NCBI GenBank assembly: GCA_964604825.1
Contig: CAZSAL010000001.1
Coordinates: 42,785 to 106,784, forward strand
DNA length: 64,000 nucleotides
Reading direction: 5' to 3'
Source of the DNA: CAZSAL01 sp964604825
GTDB taxonomy: Bacteria; Elusimicrobiota; Elusimicrobia; 2-01-FULL-59-12
Positions 15,731-23,819 of this stretch are shown piece by piece (the first letter of the stretch is position 1; the number at the start of each line of letters is the position of its first letter). The translations under genes and the position numbers were made by a program. The notes beneath the pieces were generated by a model. It was given only the letters and a program-made list of their open reading frames with translations. It was not told the DNA's origin and did no database searches.

Positions 15731-15847
15731 TGTAATTGCCGGATTGGTGTTTGGCTGGGTGCTGACAGCAGATAGCCGTAAATAGTCCCGATACAATTAC
15801 CTATAGTTGTGAATATCTATCGGTACTTCTATCCGTTCGTCGGAGCG

Positions 15848-16711
15848 CTAAATGTTGACGATGAAGGATTGGAGGGTGGCAAAGGCGGACGCGATATCTT
15901 CTTTGATCCCGCATTCTTTGGCCATGGCGGCGAAGGGTTTTGTCCAGTCTGGGGGTGGCGGGAAGAGTTCTTTCGGAAGTGGATGGGAGTGTCGTCTATC
16001 AAAGGTAGCGTGGATTGCTTTTCCAACCTTGACGTTCGATAGCTTTCCGGAGTCAATCAGCAGAACCATATCGACCAGATCCCTGACCCGCGTATTCTGA
16101 TTTTGGCGAGGCTGGGTATACGCGTGAAGCTTCTCGGCAAATTGTTGTTCAGCGCATATGGCCCGAAGCGAATTTGGCGGTATATCTGCGAAGCCCAGCC
16201 AATCCTTACCTTCCATGCGCTCCAGCGGTTCCAGCAAAACATCTCCCACGGCCACATCCACGTGAAAGCTGGCAAATAGACGTCCGTCCACGCGCCCTTC
16301 AACGGGAAAGCGGGCGCCTCCATAGAGCGGAGCATCCAGCTCCATCATGGGTTGGCCTACCGCATAAACGAAATAATCGTTGAGGTCGAAGGCGGCGTAC
16401 TCCTGGAGCAACTGAAGAATGGCGTCATTGCGCTTCTTTGAATCCTGCGAGGTGAGTGAAGGGCGGCTGCGCAGGGTGAGATCCATGTCGCGAGTCGTGC
16501 GAGCGGTCAAGAAGCGCAGTTCCATCGCGTAACCGCCTTTCAGAACCCAGGGCGCTGGATCATCGCTGAAAAATCGCGCCAGCAATCGGTCGAAGGCCAC
16601 CTGACGCCGAAGGCGTTGCAAATCGATCCCCTGCTTACGCGCCATCGTTTGAAGGCGGTCTTCCAATGCCCGACGGAACGCCGTGGCCGATGCGTATTTC
16701 TTGGCAACCAT
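15848..16711 (-). CDS. AbiEii/AbiGii-type nucleotidyltransferase toxin
   Basis: Toxin component of a type IV toxin-antitoxin/abortive infection pair. Nucleotidyltransferase fold signatures: PWVLKGGYAMELR (the G-G/S motif), TTRDMDLTLRSR (metal-binding D-x-D), then a middle VDVAVGDVL and a late FAEKLHAYTQPR and RVRDLVDMVLL typical of the AbiEii group. About 287 residues, normal length. By family precedent it modifies an RNA or protein acceptor using NTP. I use ATG 16711; a TTG immediately upstream would add one residue. It starts three bases after the antitoxin stop. Confidence 0.88.
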   Translation of the reverse strand: MVAKKYASATAFRRALEDRLQTMARKQGIDLQRLRRQVAFDRLLARFFSDDPAPWVLKGGYAMELRFLTARTTRDMDLTLRSRPSLTSQDSKKRNDAILQLLQEYAAFDLNDYFVYAVGQPMMELDAPLYGGARFPVEGRVDGRLFASFHVDVAVGDVLLEPLERMEGKDWLGFADIPPNSLRAICAEQQFAEKLHAYTQPRQNQNTRVRDLVDMVLLIDSGKLSNVKVGKAIHATFDRRHSHPLPKELFPPPPDWTKPFAAMAKECGIKEDIASAFATLQSFIVNI

Positions 16712-16714
16712 CAA

Positions 16715-17326
16715 TTACCTGGCTCTTTTGATGAGATTTTGCAGTTCCTGAACCTGGTGTTCCGGCAGGGAGACTTTATTTAGAGCGGCCACGGTGATGA
16801 GACCGCGGCGCAGCCCTTCCCGCAGCGTCTGGATCAGGATATCCTTGGAAATACGCCCCTCCGCCAGCAGGTCGGTGATCGCGCGCAGTGGTTTGGCCAC
16901 GCGGATTCCCTGAATGGTATCCACATCGCCGGGGGGAAGATCCACCCGGTGCAGAATGAGCGCCTTTGGAATCTGGCTGTTTCGTCTAAATCTCTTCGCC
17001 ACACTCATATGCAGCCTGGCGGGCATGGTGTCCGACAGATCATACAGACTGAGAGCCGTTTCATGGCTGTAGACCCCTTCGGGGATTTCCCGGTTATTTC
17101 TCGACCAAAGATACCAACGCATAAGGTCGGGTCTATCTGCGGGGGGAAATTGGGCAAGACGGTAAATACCCCGATATTCTCTAATCCAGTCACCGATCTG
17201 GACATGGTAGAGCTGACTCCTTGCACTGAAACCAGCACGTAGGGCTTGTTTCGTAGTGAAAAACCCCTGTTGCCTTTCAGCAATTTTATGTAGTTTTCGA
17301 AAGGTGCTTTTGCGCGGGTTCTTCAT
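16715..17326 (-). CDS. AbiEi-type antitoxin/transcriptional regulator
   Basis: N-terminal winged helix (FFTTKQALRAGFSARSQLYH, then YRGIYRLAQFPP) and a C-terminal AbiEi-like domain (YSHETALSLYDLSDTMPARLHMSV, VAKPLRAITDLLAEGRI). In AbiE systems this partner represses the operon and neutralises the toxin. I choose ATG 17326 (MKNPRKSTFRKLHK), giving 203 residues; a longer frame to 17449 adds 41 residues without family likeness. The pair lies between a repeat block and the glycogen operon, on the opposite strand to both, which fits an acquired defence module. Confidence 0.85.
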   Translation of the reverse strand: MKNPRKSTFRKLHKIAERQQGFFTTKQALRAGFSARSQLYHVQIGDWIREYRGIYRLAQFPPADRPDLMRWYLWSRNNREIPEGVYSHETALSLYDLSDTMPARLHMSVAKRFRRNSQIPKALILHRVDLPPGDVDTIQGIRVAKPLRAITDLLAEGRISKDILIQTLREGLRRGLITVAALNKVSLPEHQVQELQNLIKRAR

Positions 17327-17518
17327 ATGCACAATACTAGAAATTATTTCCAGTAATGTGCAATAGATTAAATCATGCTTAGGCCCCTCCAGGCCTTGCA
17401 AACATGGCAATCCATCATCGCAAGCATAAATGATGAAAGTTACAGCCATATTGCGAAATAGGCTAGTGAAAACGATGCAAGAAAACGAGCTGTTATCTGT
17501 AACCTGCCAATGAATTAG

Positions 17519-17537
17519 CTTGTCTCAATTAGACAAG
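17519..17537 (+). promoter_or_regulatory. Inverted repeat touching the glgX start
   Basis: CTTGTCT at 17519-17525 and AGACAAG at 17531-17537 form a perfect 7-bp inverted repeat with a 5-base spacer, ending two bases before the glgX ATG. No Shine-Dalgarno is visible before this start. It may be an operator or an RNA hairpin that hides the start codon. Confidence 0.4.
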
Positions 17538-17539
17538 AA

Positions 17540-19657
17540 ATGAAGCTTAAGCCGGGGCAGCCCTACCCGCTAGGGGCGACCTGGGATGGTTTAGGCGTTA
17601 ATTTTGCTCTTTTTTCCGAGCGCGCCACCCGGGTTGAATTATGTTTATTTGATTCGCCCGCTGCCGGGAAGGAATTTTGCCGGCTGACACTTCCCGAGCA
17701 GACGGATATGGTCTGGCATGGATATTTGCCTGACATACGCCCGGGCCAGCTTTATGGCTATCGTGTTTACGGGCCCTACGATCCCGAAGCAGGAGATAGA
17801 TTCAACCCCGCGAAAGTTCTCTTCGATCCCTATGCCAGAGCGGTTGGCAGAGAAATGAAATGGAGCAGGGAGATGTTTCCCTATTCTCTCGGCGATCCCA
17901 AAGAAGATCTTGTTATGGATTCATCCGATAATGCGTCTGTAGCGCCCCTGTCCGTTGTTGTTGACCCGGCCTTTACCTGGGGCGATGATCGTCGGCCGAA
18001 AACTCCATGGCACAACACGATTATCTATGAGCTCCATGTGAAAGGATTTACCCAGCTTAATCCCTACATACCGAGGCAAATTCGCGGGACCTATAGAGGT
18101 CTTGCGCATGAAAAATCTCTCGATTACCTTAAAAACCTGGGGATTACGGCAGTTGAGCTTATGCCGGTTCATCATCATGTGGATGAGATGTCGCTGATAG
18201 AAAAGGGGCTGAGCAATTACTGGGGATACAACACGCTCGCATATTTCGCCCCTGAAATGCGCTATGGGACGCCCTACGAGTTCAAAAGCATGGTGGAAGC
18301 GTTCCATCGGGCAGGAATAGAGGTCATTCTCGACGTCGTATACAACCATACCGCAGAGGGGAATCACCTGGGACCTTCATTGTCCCTTAAGGGAATTGAC
18401 AACAGCTCCTATTACTGGCTCTCAACCAAGAACCCGCGCTATTACATGGATTTTACCGGTTGCGGCAACACCCTGAATATGAAGCATCCCAGGGTGCTCC
18501 AGTTGATAATGGACAGTCTCCGTTTCTGGATAACGGAAATGCATGTGGACGGATTTCGTTTTGATCTGGCCAGCGCGCTGGCGCGCGAGCTGCATGGGGT
18601 TAACCGGCTTGGCGCCTTCTTCGACATTATTCACCAGGATCCCGTTATCTCCCAGGTTAAGCTTATCGCGGAGCCGTGGGATCTGGCCAAAGGCGGCTAT
18701 CAGACCGGCAACTTCCCTCCGGGTTGGACCGAATGGAACGATAAATATCGTGACGCCGTGCGACGGTTCTGGAAGGGAGACGGTGGCGTAGTGTCGGAAT
18801 TCGCCACGCGGGTCTGCGGGTCGAGCGATCTTTACGCCCAAAGCGGGAGGCGTCCCTACGCAAGCATAAATTATTTGACCTGCCATGACGGTTTTACGCT
18901 GCACGATCTTGTCAGCTACAACGCCAGGCATAACGAGGCAAATAGAGACGGAGCTAACGACGGTTCAGATCGCAACGAAAGCTGGAATTGCGGGGCTGAA
19001 GGCCCAACGGACGATCCCGCCGTCAGGGAGCTCAGGGAAAAACAGAAGAGAAATTTCCTGGCCACGCTGCTATTCTCCCAGGGAGTGCCGATGATCTGCG
19101 GCGGCGACGAGATCAGCCGCACCCAGCATGGAAACAACAATGCTTATTGTCAGGACAACGAAATAACCTGGATGGACTGGTCCCTTACTCCGGAGCAGAA
19201 GGATCTTATGCGCTATGCGCGCCGGGTTATTTCCCTGCGTAAACATTATCTCGCGTTGCACCGTAGGAAATTTTTTCAGGGACAGAACCTGCGTGGTCTG
19301 GACGTAAAGGATGTTTCGTTTTTTGACCCATCAGGCGCAGAAATGACGGATGAGGCATGGGAAACCTCTTTTGTTCGCTGCCTGGGGATCCGGCTGGGAG
19401 CGGAACATGTGCCGGGTGAAGGCGAGTCTAACGGCGCCGGCTCAAGAACGGCAACCGATCCGCTGATCCTTTTGCTTAACGCCCATTACGAGATGATCCA
19501 TTTCGTTATGCCGGATGCCAGGCCTGACCAGCAATGGCGGCTGCTGACCGACACTGCGGATCCGGAACACCATGGGCGTTTCCTGCGCCCGAATGTGAAA
19601 TATGAACTCCAGGCGCGGTCTATGGCGCTTTTTTCGCTGGAGAAGGTGCGGGAATGA
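17540..19657 (+). CDS. glgX: Glycogen debranching enzyme GlgX (isoamylase type)
   Basis: Hydrolyses alpha-1,6 branches of glycogen. N-terminal CBM48-like part (PYPLGATWDGLGVNFALFSE, YGYRVYGPYDPEAGDRFNP). GH13 motifs: VILDVVYNHTAEG, VDGFRFDLASALAREL (nucleophile Asp), KLIAEPWDLAKGGYQ (acid Glu), YLTCHDGFTLHDLVSYN, and RNESWNCGAEGPT. 705 residues is normal. It begins a likely four-gene operon (glgX, treY, glycosyltransferase, amylo-1,6-glucosidase) joined by ATGA overlaps, converting glycogen to maltodextrins and trehalose precursors. Confidence 0.95.
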   Translation: MKLKPGQPYPLGATWDGLGVNFALFSERATRVELCLFDSPAAGKEFCRLTLPEQTDMVWHGYLPDIRPGQLYGYRVYGPYDPEAGDRFNPAKVLFDPYARAVGREMKWSREMFPYSLGDPKEDLVMDSSDNASVAPLSVVVDPAFTWGDDRRPKTPWHNTIIYELHVKGFTQLNPYIPRQIRGTYRGLAHEKSLDYLKNLGITAVELMPVHHHVDEMSLIEKGLSNYWGYNTLAYFAPEMRYGTPYEFKSMVEAFHRAGIEVILDVVYNHTAEGNHLGPSLSLKGIDNSSYYWLSTKNPRYYMDFTGCGNTLNMKHPRVLQLIMDSLRFWITEMHVDGFRFDLASALARELHGVNRLGAFFDIIHQDPVISQVKLIAEPWDLAKGGYQTGNFPPGWTEWNDKYRDAVRRFWKGDGGVVSEFATRVCGSSDLYAQSGRRPYASINYLTCHDGFTLHDLVSYNARHNEANRDGANDGSDRNESWNCGAEGPTDDPAVRELREKQKRNFLATLLFSQGVPMICGGDEISRTQHGNNNAYCQDNEITWMDWSLTPEQKDLMRYARRVISLRKHYLALHRRKFFQGQNLRGLDVKDVSFFDPSGAEMTDEAWETSFVRCLGIRLGAEHVPGEGESNGAGSRTATDPLILLLNAHYEMIHFVMPDARPDQQWRLLTDTADPEHHGRFLRPNVKYELQARSMALFSLEKVRE

Positions 19658-22600
19658 CCTCTCCATCTGACCAGACGCCGGCAGCGTCTGACTTTGTCAG
19701 CCGGTCAGGTGGCGGGGTGAGCGCCGTCGACGCCGGAACCATCCTCGAGCGGCCCCGTCTGGCCGAATGTCTGGGAAAAATCGATGAGCATTGTCCGCCG
19801 CCGCTCACGGCTTACCGCCTGCAGTTTCATAAGGATTTTACCTTCCGGGCTGCGCTCGAACTGCTGCCGTACCTTCATAAGCTGGGAGTTACGGACTGTT
19901 ATAGTTCTCCGGTACTTAAGGCCAGGCCCGGCAGCCTCCATGGCTATGACATCTGTGATCACAGCGCATTAAACCCCGAACTGGGAACCGAGGCGGATTT
20001 CGACGCTTTTACGGACGAACTTAAACGCCTGGGCATGCGGCTGATCATGGATTTCGTGCCCAATCACATGGGGATCGACCCCAAGACAAATCCCTGGTGG
20101 AAAGACGTCCTGGAAAACGGCCCGTCTTCGCCCCACTCCCGTTATTTTGATATCGACTGGGATCCTGTCAAGCCGGAACTGAAAAACAAAATCCTCCTGC
20201 CCATACTGGGCGAACCGTACGGTGTTGTCCTTGAACGCGGCGAACTTCGCCTGCATTATGCCGAAGGAGCTTTTTACCTCACCTATTTTGACAACTGGCT
20301 GCCACTCAATCCACGGCAGTTCCCTCAGATTCTGCGCCCGGGCCTTCAACGACTGTCGGAAATTCTCGGCGAAGAGCATCCTCATTTCGTTGAGTTGCTC
20401 AGCATTATTACCGAACTCAAGAACCTGCCTATGGATACGGAAACGGACCGCAGGCGCATGGCCGAACGACGCCGTGAAAAGGAAGTGGCGCGGGCAAGGC
20501 TGGATCTGCTTGTGAAAAGTTCCGCCGCTGTGCGGGATCATTTAACACGGGCGGTGGAGACTCTTAACGGCAAGCCCGGCGAGCCCGCAAGTTTTGATCT
20601 GCTGCACCAGTTGTTGGAAACCCAGACATACCGTCTGGCATCCTGGCGGACGGCCTCCCATGAGATTAACTACCGCCGGTTTTTCGACATCAATTCGCTG
20701 GCCGGGCTGCGCATGGAAAATCCGGACGTGTTTCGCGATACCCATGAACTCCTGCTCCGTCTGATCAGGGAGGGAAGGGTCACCGGCCTGCGGCTTGATC
20801 ACCCCGATGGGCTATATGATCCGCATGCTTATTTTTCCGGGCTGCAGGAAGCGGTGCGCAGCTCTCTGCTCGAAGAGCTTCCGGAAGAAGAAATGGCCGC
20901 AGTCCGCGTCGAGCGCCCGAAGCCGATGTACATGGCGATCGAGAAAATTCTCTCAGAAGGAGAGAGCCTTGCCGGTTCCTGGGCGATTCACGGCACTACC
21001 GGCTACGATTTTTTGAATGAAGTAAACGGTATATTCATTGACGCGGACCATATTCCCCGCCTGCAGACGCTGTATGAACGTTTTGTCGGTCATACCCCTT
21101 CCTGGGAGACCATAGCTTATCGTGCCAAAAAAGTCATCGTCAGCACGACGATGGCCAGTGAATTAAAAATGCTTGCCAATGAATTGAACCGGATATCGGA
21201 AATGAACCGCCGGTCGAGAGACTTCACCCTGGACAATCTGCGGGACGCCTTGAGAGAACTGGCGGCCTGTTATCCTGTTTACCGCACCTACATCCACAGT
21301 CCCGTAGTTGAAACGGCGGACCGGATCATAATTGATAAGGCGATTCGCCGGGCCAAACGCCGTAACCCGGCGATTGACGCTTCGATCTACGACTTCATCC
21401 GTGAAGTGCTTATTCCCGAAGGCGCGGAACTGCCTCCGGACATTCTGCGCCGGAGACTCGAATTCACGATGAAGTTTCAACAATACACCGGACCGGTGCA
21501 GGCTAAAGGCGTTGAAGACACCGCTTTCTACCGTCACAATCTGCTTCTTTCGCTGAATGAAGTCGGCGGTAATCCGCAAAGGGCGGGATGCTCCGTCGCC
21601 GAATTCCATGAGAAAAACCGGTCTCGCGCCGGACGATGGCCTCTGGCCATGCTCACGACGTCAACGCATGACACCAAACGCGGCGAAGATTCCCGTGCGC
21701 GACTTGACGTCCTGTCGGAAATGACCGAAGACTGGCGGCGGGCCGTGTCCGACTGGTTCGAAATCAATGCAGGAGCGCGCACCGAGGAAGAATCCGAAAT
21801 ATTGCCGGATAAAAATGACGAATACCTTTTTTATCAGGCGCTTCTTGGAGGATGGACCCCCCGGGAGCCGATTGACCAGCTTGTGCCGCGTCTGCAGGAC
21901 TATATGAATAAAGCCATACGCGAGGCGAAAGTATATTCCAGCTGGATCCGCCCCAACGAAACGTATGAGAAAGCCGTTGCGGACTTCATCGCAAACGTCC
22001 TGCGGGGACCTTTGTCTAGAAATTTTCTGGCGTCATTTCTGCCTTTCGCCCAGCGGGTGGCATTCTTCGGGATGATCAATTCACTGGCGCAGCTTACGCT
22101 TAAAATGACATGCCCGGGCATCCCTGATTTTTATCAGGGCAGCGAACTCTGGAATTTCAGCTTCGTGGATCCGGATAACCGGCGGCCCGTGGACTGGCTG
22201 CGCCGGCGCCGGGTCCTCAAGGAAATCGAAGAACTATTTCCGTCGTCGAGAGCGCCGCTGGACAAGAATGTTCTGGGTCAGTTAATGACATCCTGGCAGG
22301 ACGGGCGCCTCAAACTTTTTGTTACCGCCGCCGGATTGTGTTTTCGCCGTGATCATGCCGGTGTCTTTCGAAGAGGCAGCTACATGCCTCTTGAGGTGGA
22401 AGATATGCAGTCCGGACACGTTGTAAGCTTCCTGCGCCAGATGGGAGGAGAAAATGTCATCGTGGTTGTCCCTCGTCTGGCGGCTACGTTGATGATAAGG
22501 AATACAAATTTTCCACTGGGCCGGGAGGTATGGGGGGAGACGGCGGTAATCCTGCCGCAGGCGCTTGCCGGCAGGACATGGAAACAGGTTCTTACGCGGA

Positions 22601-22704
22601 ATTTGCTGAAATCCCGCGAACGTGAAGGCCGATGGGAACTGCCTGTGGCGGAAATCCTTGCTGACTTCCCGGTAGCGATATTGGTAAGTATCGAAAATCC
22701 ATGA
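19654..22704 (+). CDS. treY: Malto-oligosyltrehalose synthase TreY
   Basis: Isomerises the reducing-end glucose of maltodextrins to a trehalose linkage. GH13_26 motifs: AYRLQFHKDFTFRAALELLP, GVTDCYSSPVLKARPGSLHG, RLIMDFVPNHMGID, GLRLDHPDGLYDP, and the late TTSTHDTKRGEDSRARL. The true family domain starts near residue 47. The first 46 residues are extra and include an inserted palindromic element (19667-19718) read as SDQTPAASDFV...SGGGV. TreZ, its usual partner, is not in the window. ATG overlaps the glgX stop by four bases. Confidence 0.95.
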   Translation: MTSPSDQTPAASDFVSRSGGGVSAVDAGTILERPRLAECLGKIDEHCPPPLTAYRLQFHKDFTFRAALELLPYLHKLGVTDCYSSPVLKARPGSLHGYDICDHSALNPELGTEADFDAFTDELKRLGMRLIMDFVPNHMGIDPKTNPWWKDVLENGPSSPHSRYFDIDWDPVKPELKNKILLPILGEPYGVVLERGELRLHYAEGAFYLTYFDNWLPLNPRQFPQILRPGLQRLSEILGEEHPHFVELLSIITELKNLPMDTETDRRRMAERRREKEVARARLDLLVKSSAAVRDHLTRAVETLNGKPGEPASFDLLHQLLETQTYRLASWRTASHEINYRRFFDINSLAGLRMENPDVFRDTHELLLRLIREGRVTGLRLDHPDGLYDPHAYFSGLQEAVRSSLLEELPEEEMAAVRVERPKPMYMAIEKILSEGESLAGSWAIHGTTGYDFLNEVNGIFIDADHIPRLQTLYERFVGHTPSWETIAYRAKKVIVSTTMASELKMLANELNRISEMNRRSRDFTLDNLRDALRELAACYPVYRTYIHSPVVETADRIIIDKAIRRAKRRNPAIDASIYDFIREVLIPEGAELPPDILRRRLEFTMKFQQYTGPVQAKGVEDTAFYRHNLLLSLNEVGGNPQRAGCSVAEFHEKNRSRAGRWPLAMLTTSTHDTKRGEDSRARLDVLSEMTEDWRRAVSDWFEINAGARTEEESEILPDKNDEYLFYQALLGGWTPREPIDQLVPRLQDYMNKAIREAKVYSSWIRPNETYEKAVADFIANVLRGPLSRNFLASFLPFAQRVAFFGMINSLAQLTLKMTCPGIPDFYQGSELWNFSFVDPDNRRPVDWLRRRRVLKEIEELFPSSRAPLDKNVLGQLMTSWQDGRLKLFVTAAGLCFRRDHAGVFRRGSYMPLEVEDMQSGHVVSFLRQMGGENVIVVVPRLAATLMIRNTNFPLGREVWGETAVILPQALAGRTWKQVLTRNLLKSREREGRWELPVAEILADFPVAILVSIENP
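19667..19718. repeat. Palindromic element family I, copy 1 (inside treY)
   Basis: Begins CTGACCAGACGCC (19667-19679) and ends CCGGTCAGGTGGCGGGGT (19701-19718). Both ends match the element at 63602-63672, while the centres differ. CTGACC and GGTCAG form the inverted ends. It is read in frame within the TreY N-terminal extension. Confidence 0.7.
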
Positions 22705-23819
22705 GAATCGCGCAGGTTGCGCCTTTGTATGAAAGCGTGCCACCTAAGTTCTATGGAGGGACGGAACGCATTATCCATTATCTTACGGAGGAGCTGGTTC
22801 GCCGTGGTCATGACGTAACTTTGTTTGCCAGCGGCGATTCCAAATCTTCCGCGCGGCTGGAATCGGGATGCCCGCGAGCTCTGCGTCTGAATAAAGGCGT
22901 ATCCGGGGATTTTGCCTATCACCTGATTATGTTTGAGAAAGTTTTACGAGATCCCGGGCGTTTTGACATCATTCATTCGCACGTGGATTTTCTTCCTTAC
23001 GGGATGTACAGGCGGCAGCCGGTGCCGGTAGTAACGACCCTGCACGGGCGGCTCGATATTCCGGAACTGCGGCACGTTTACAATGAATTCTCCGACATGC
23101 CTTTGGTGGCAATTTCCCGGTCCCAACGACAACCGCTGCCGGAGGCGAACTGGCAGGCAACCATTCACCATGCCCTGCCGGAAAATTTGTACCGGCCGGC
23201 GGAAAAACCCGGCAATTACCTGGCCTTTCTTGGGCGCCTCTCACCGGAGAAGCGTATCGACCGCGCCGTTGAAATTGCGAAACGTTCCGGCATGCGGCTT
23301 AGAATTGCAGCCAAGATTGATCCACGCGATCAGGATTATTTTCGGGAAATTAAACCCCTGTTGCGTCATCCGCTTGTGGAGTTCGTAGGGGAGATAGGAG
23401 AAAACGAAAAAAATGATTTCCTCGGAGAAGCAAGGGCGCTTTTGTTCCCCATTGACTGGCCGGAGCCTTTTGGTCTGGTGGTCATAGAAGCCATGGCATG
23501 CGGTACGCCGGTGGTGGCCTTCCGCAAGGGGGCGGTGCGGGAAATTATTGAAGACGGAGTTTCCGGTTTTATCGTAGACAATGTCGAAGAGGCCGTGGCG
23601 GCTGTGAAGAAGGCGGGAATAATGAACCGGACAAAAATCCGCAGGCAGTTTGAAAAACGCTTTACGGTCTCACGCATGGCCGATGAATATATCCGGGTTT
23701 ACCACGACGTGATTGCGCAGTATGCATCAATTCCTGGATCGGGAGAACGAACGAATGGAAGAGATCATCCAGGTCAAAAACCAGTATTACATCCTCACAA
23801 ACTCTTCACTGGTAGATGA
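22701..23819 (+). CDS. Glycosyltransferase family 4
   Basis: GT-B fold retaining glycosyltransferase of 372 residues. N-terminal GGTERIIHYLTEELVRRGHDV; FDIIHSHVDFLPYG; C-terminal sugar-nucleotide domain with LAFLGRLSPEKRIDRAVEIA, FPIDWPEPFGLVVIEAMACG (E-x7-E type motif), TPVVAFRKGAVREII. Substrate unknown; relatives in such clusters act in glycogen, glucosylglycerate or surface sugar synthesis. It overlaps treY by four bases and extends 65 bases into the next gene, so it belongs to the glycogen operon. The C-terminal 20 residues, overlapping the next gene, are poorly conserved. Confidence 0.88.
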   Translation: MRIAQVAPLYESVPPKFYGGTERIIHYLTEELVRRGHDVTLFASGDSKSSARLESGCPRALRLNKGVSGDFAYHLIMFEKVLRDPGRFDIIHSHVDFLPYGMYRRQPVPVVTTLHGRLDIPELRHVYNEFSDMPLVAISRSQRQPLPEANWQATIHHALPENLYRPAEKPGNYLAFLGRLSPEKRIDRAVEIAKRSGMRLRIAAKIDPRDQDYFREIKPLLRHPLVEFVGEIGENEKNDFLGEARALLFPIDWPEPFGLVVIEAMACGTPVVAFRKGAVREIIEDGVSGFIVDNVEEAVAAVKKAGIMNRTKIRRQFEKRFTVSRMADEYIRVYHDVIAQYASIPGSGERTNGRDHPGQKPVLHPHKLFTGR

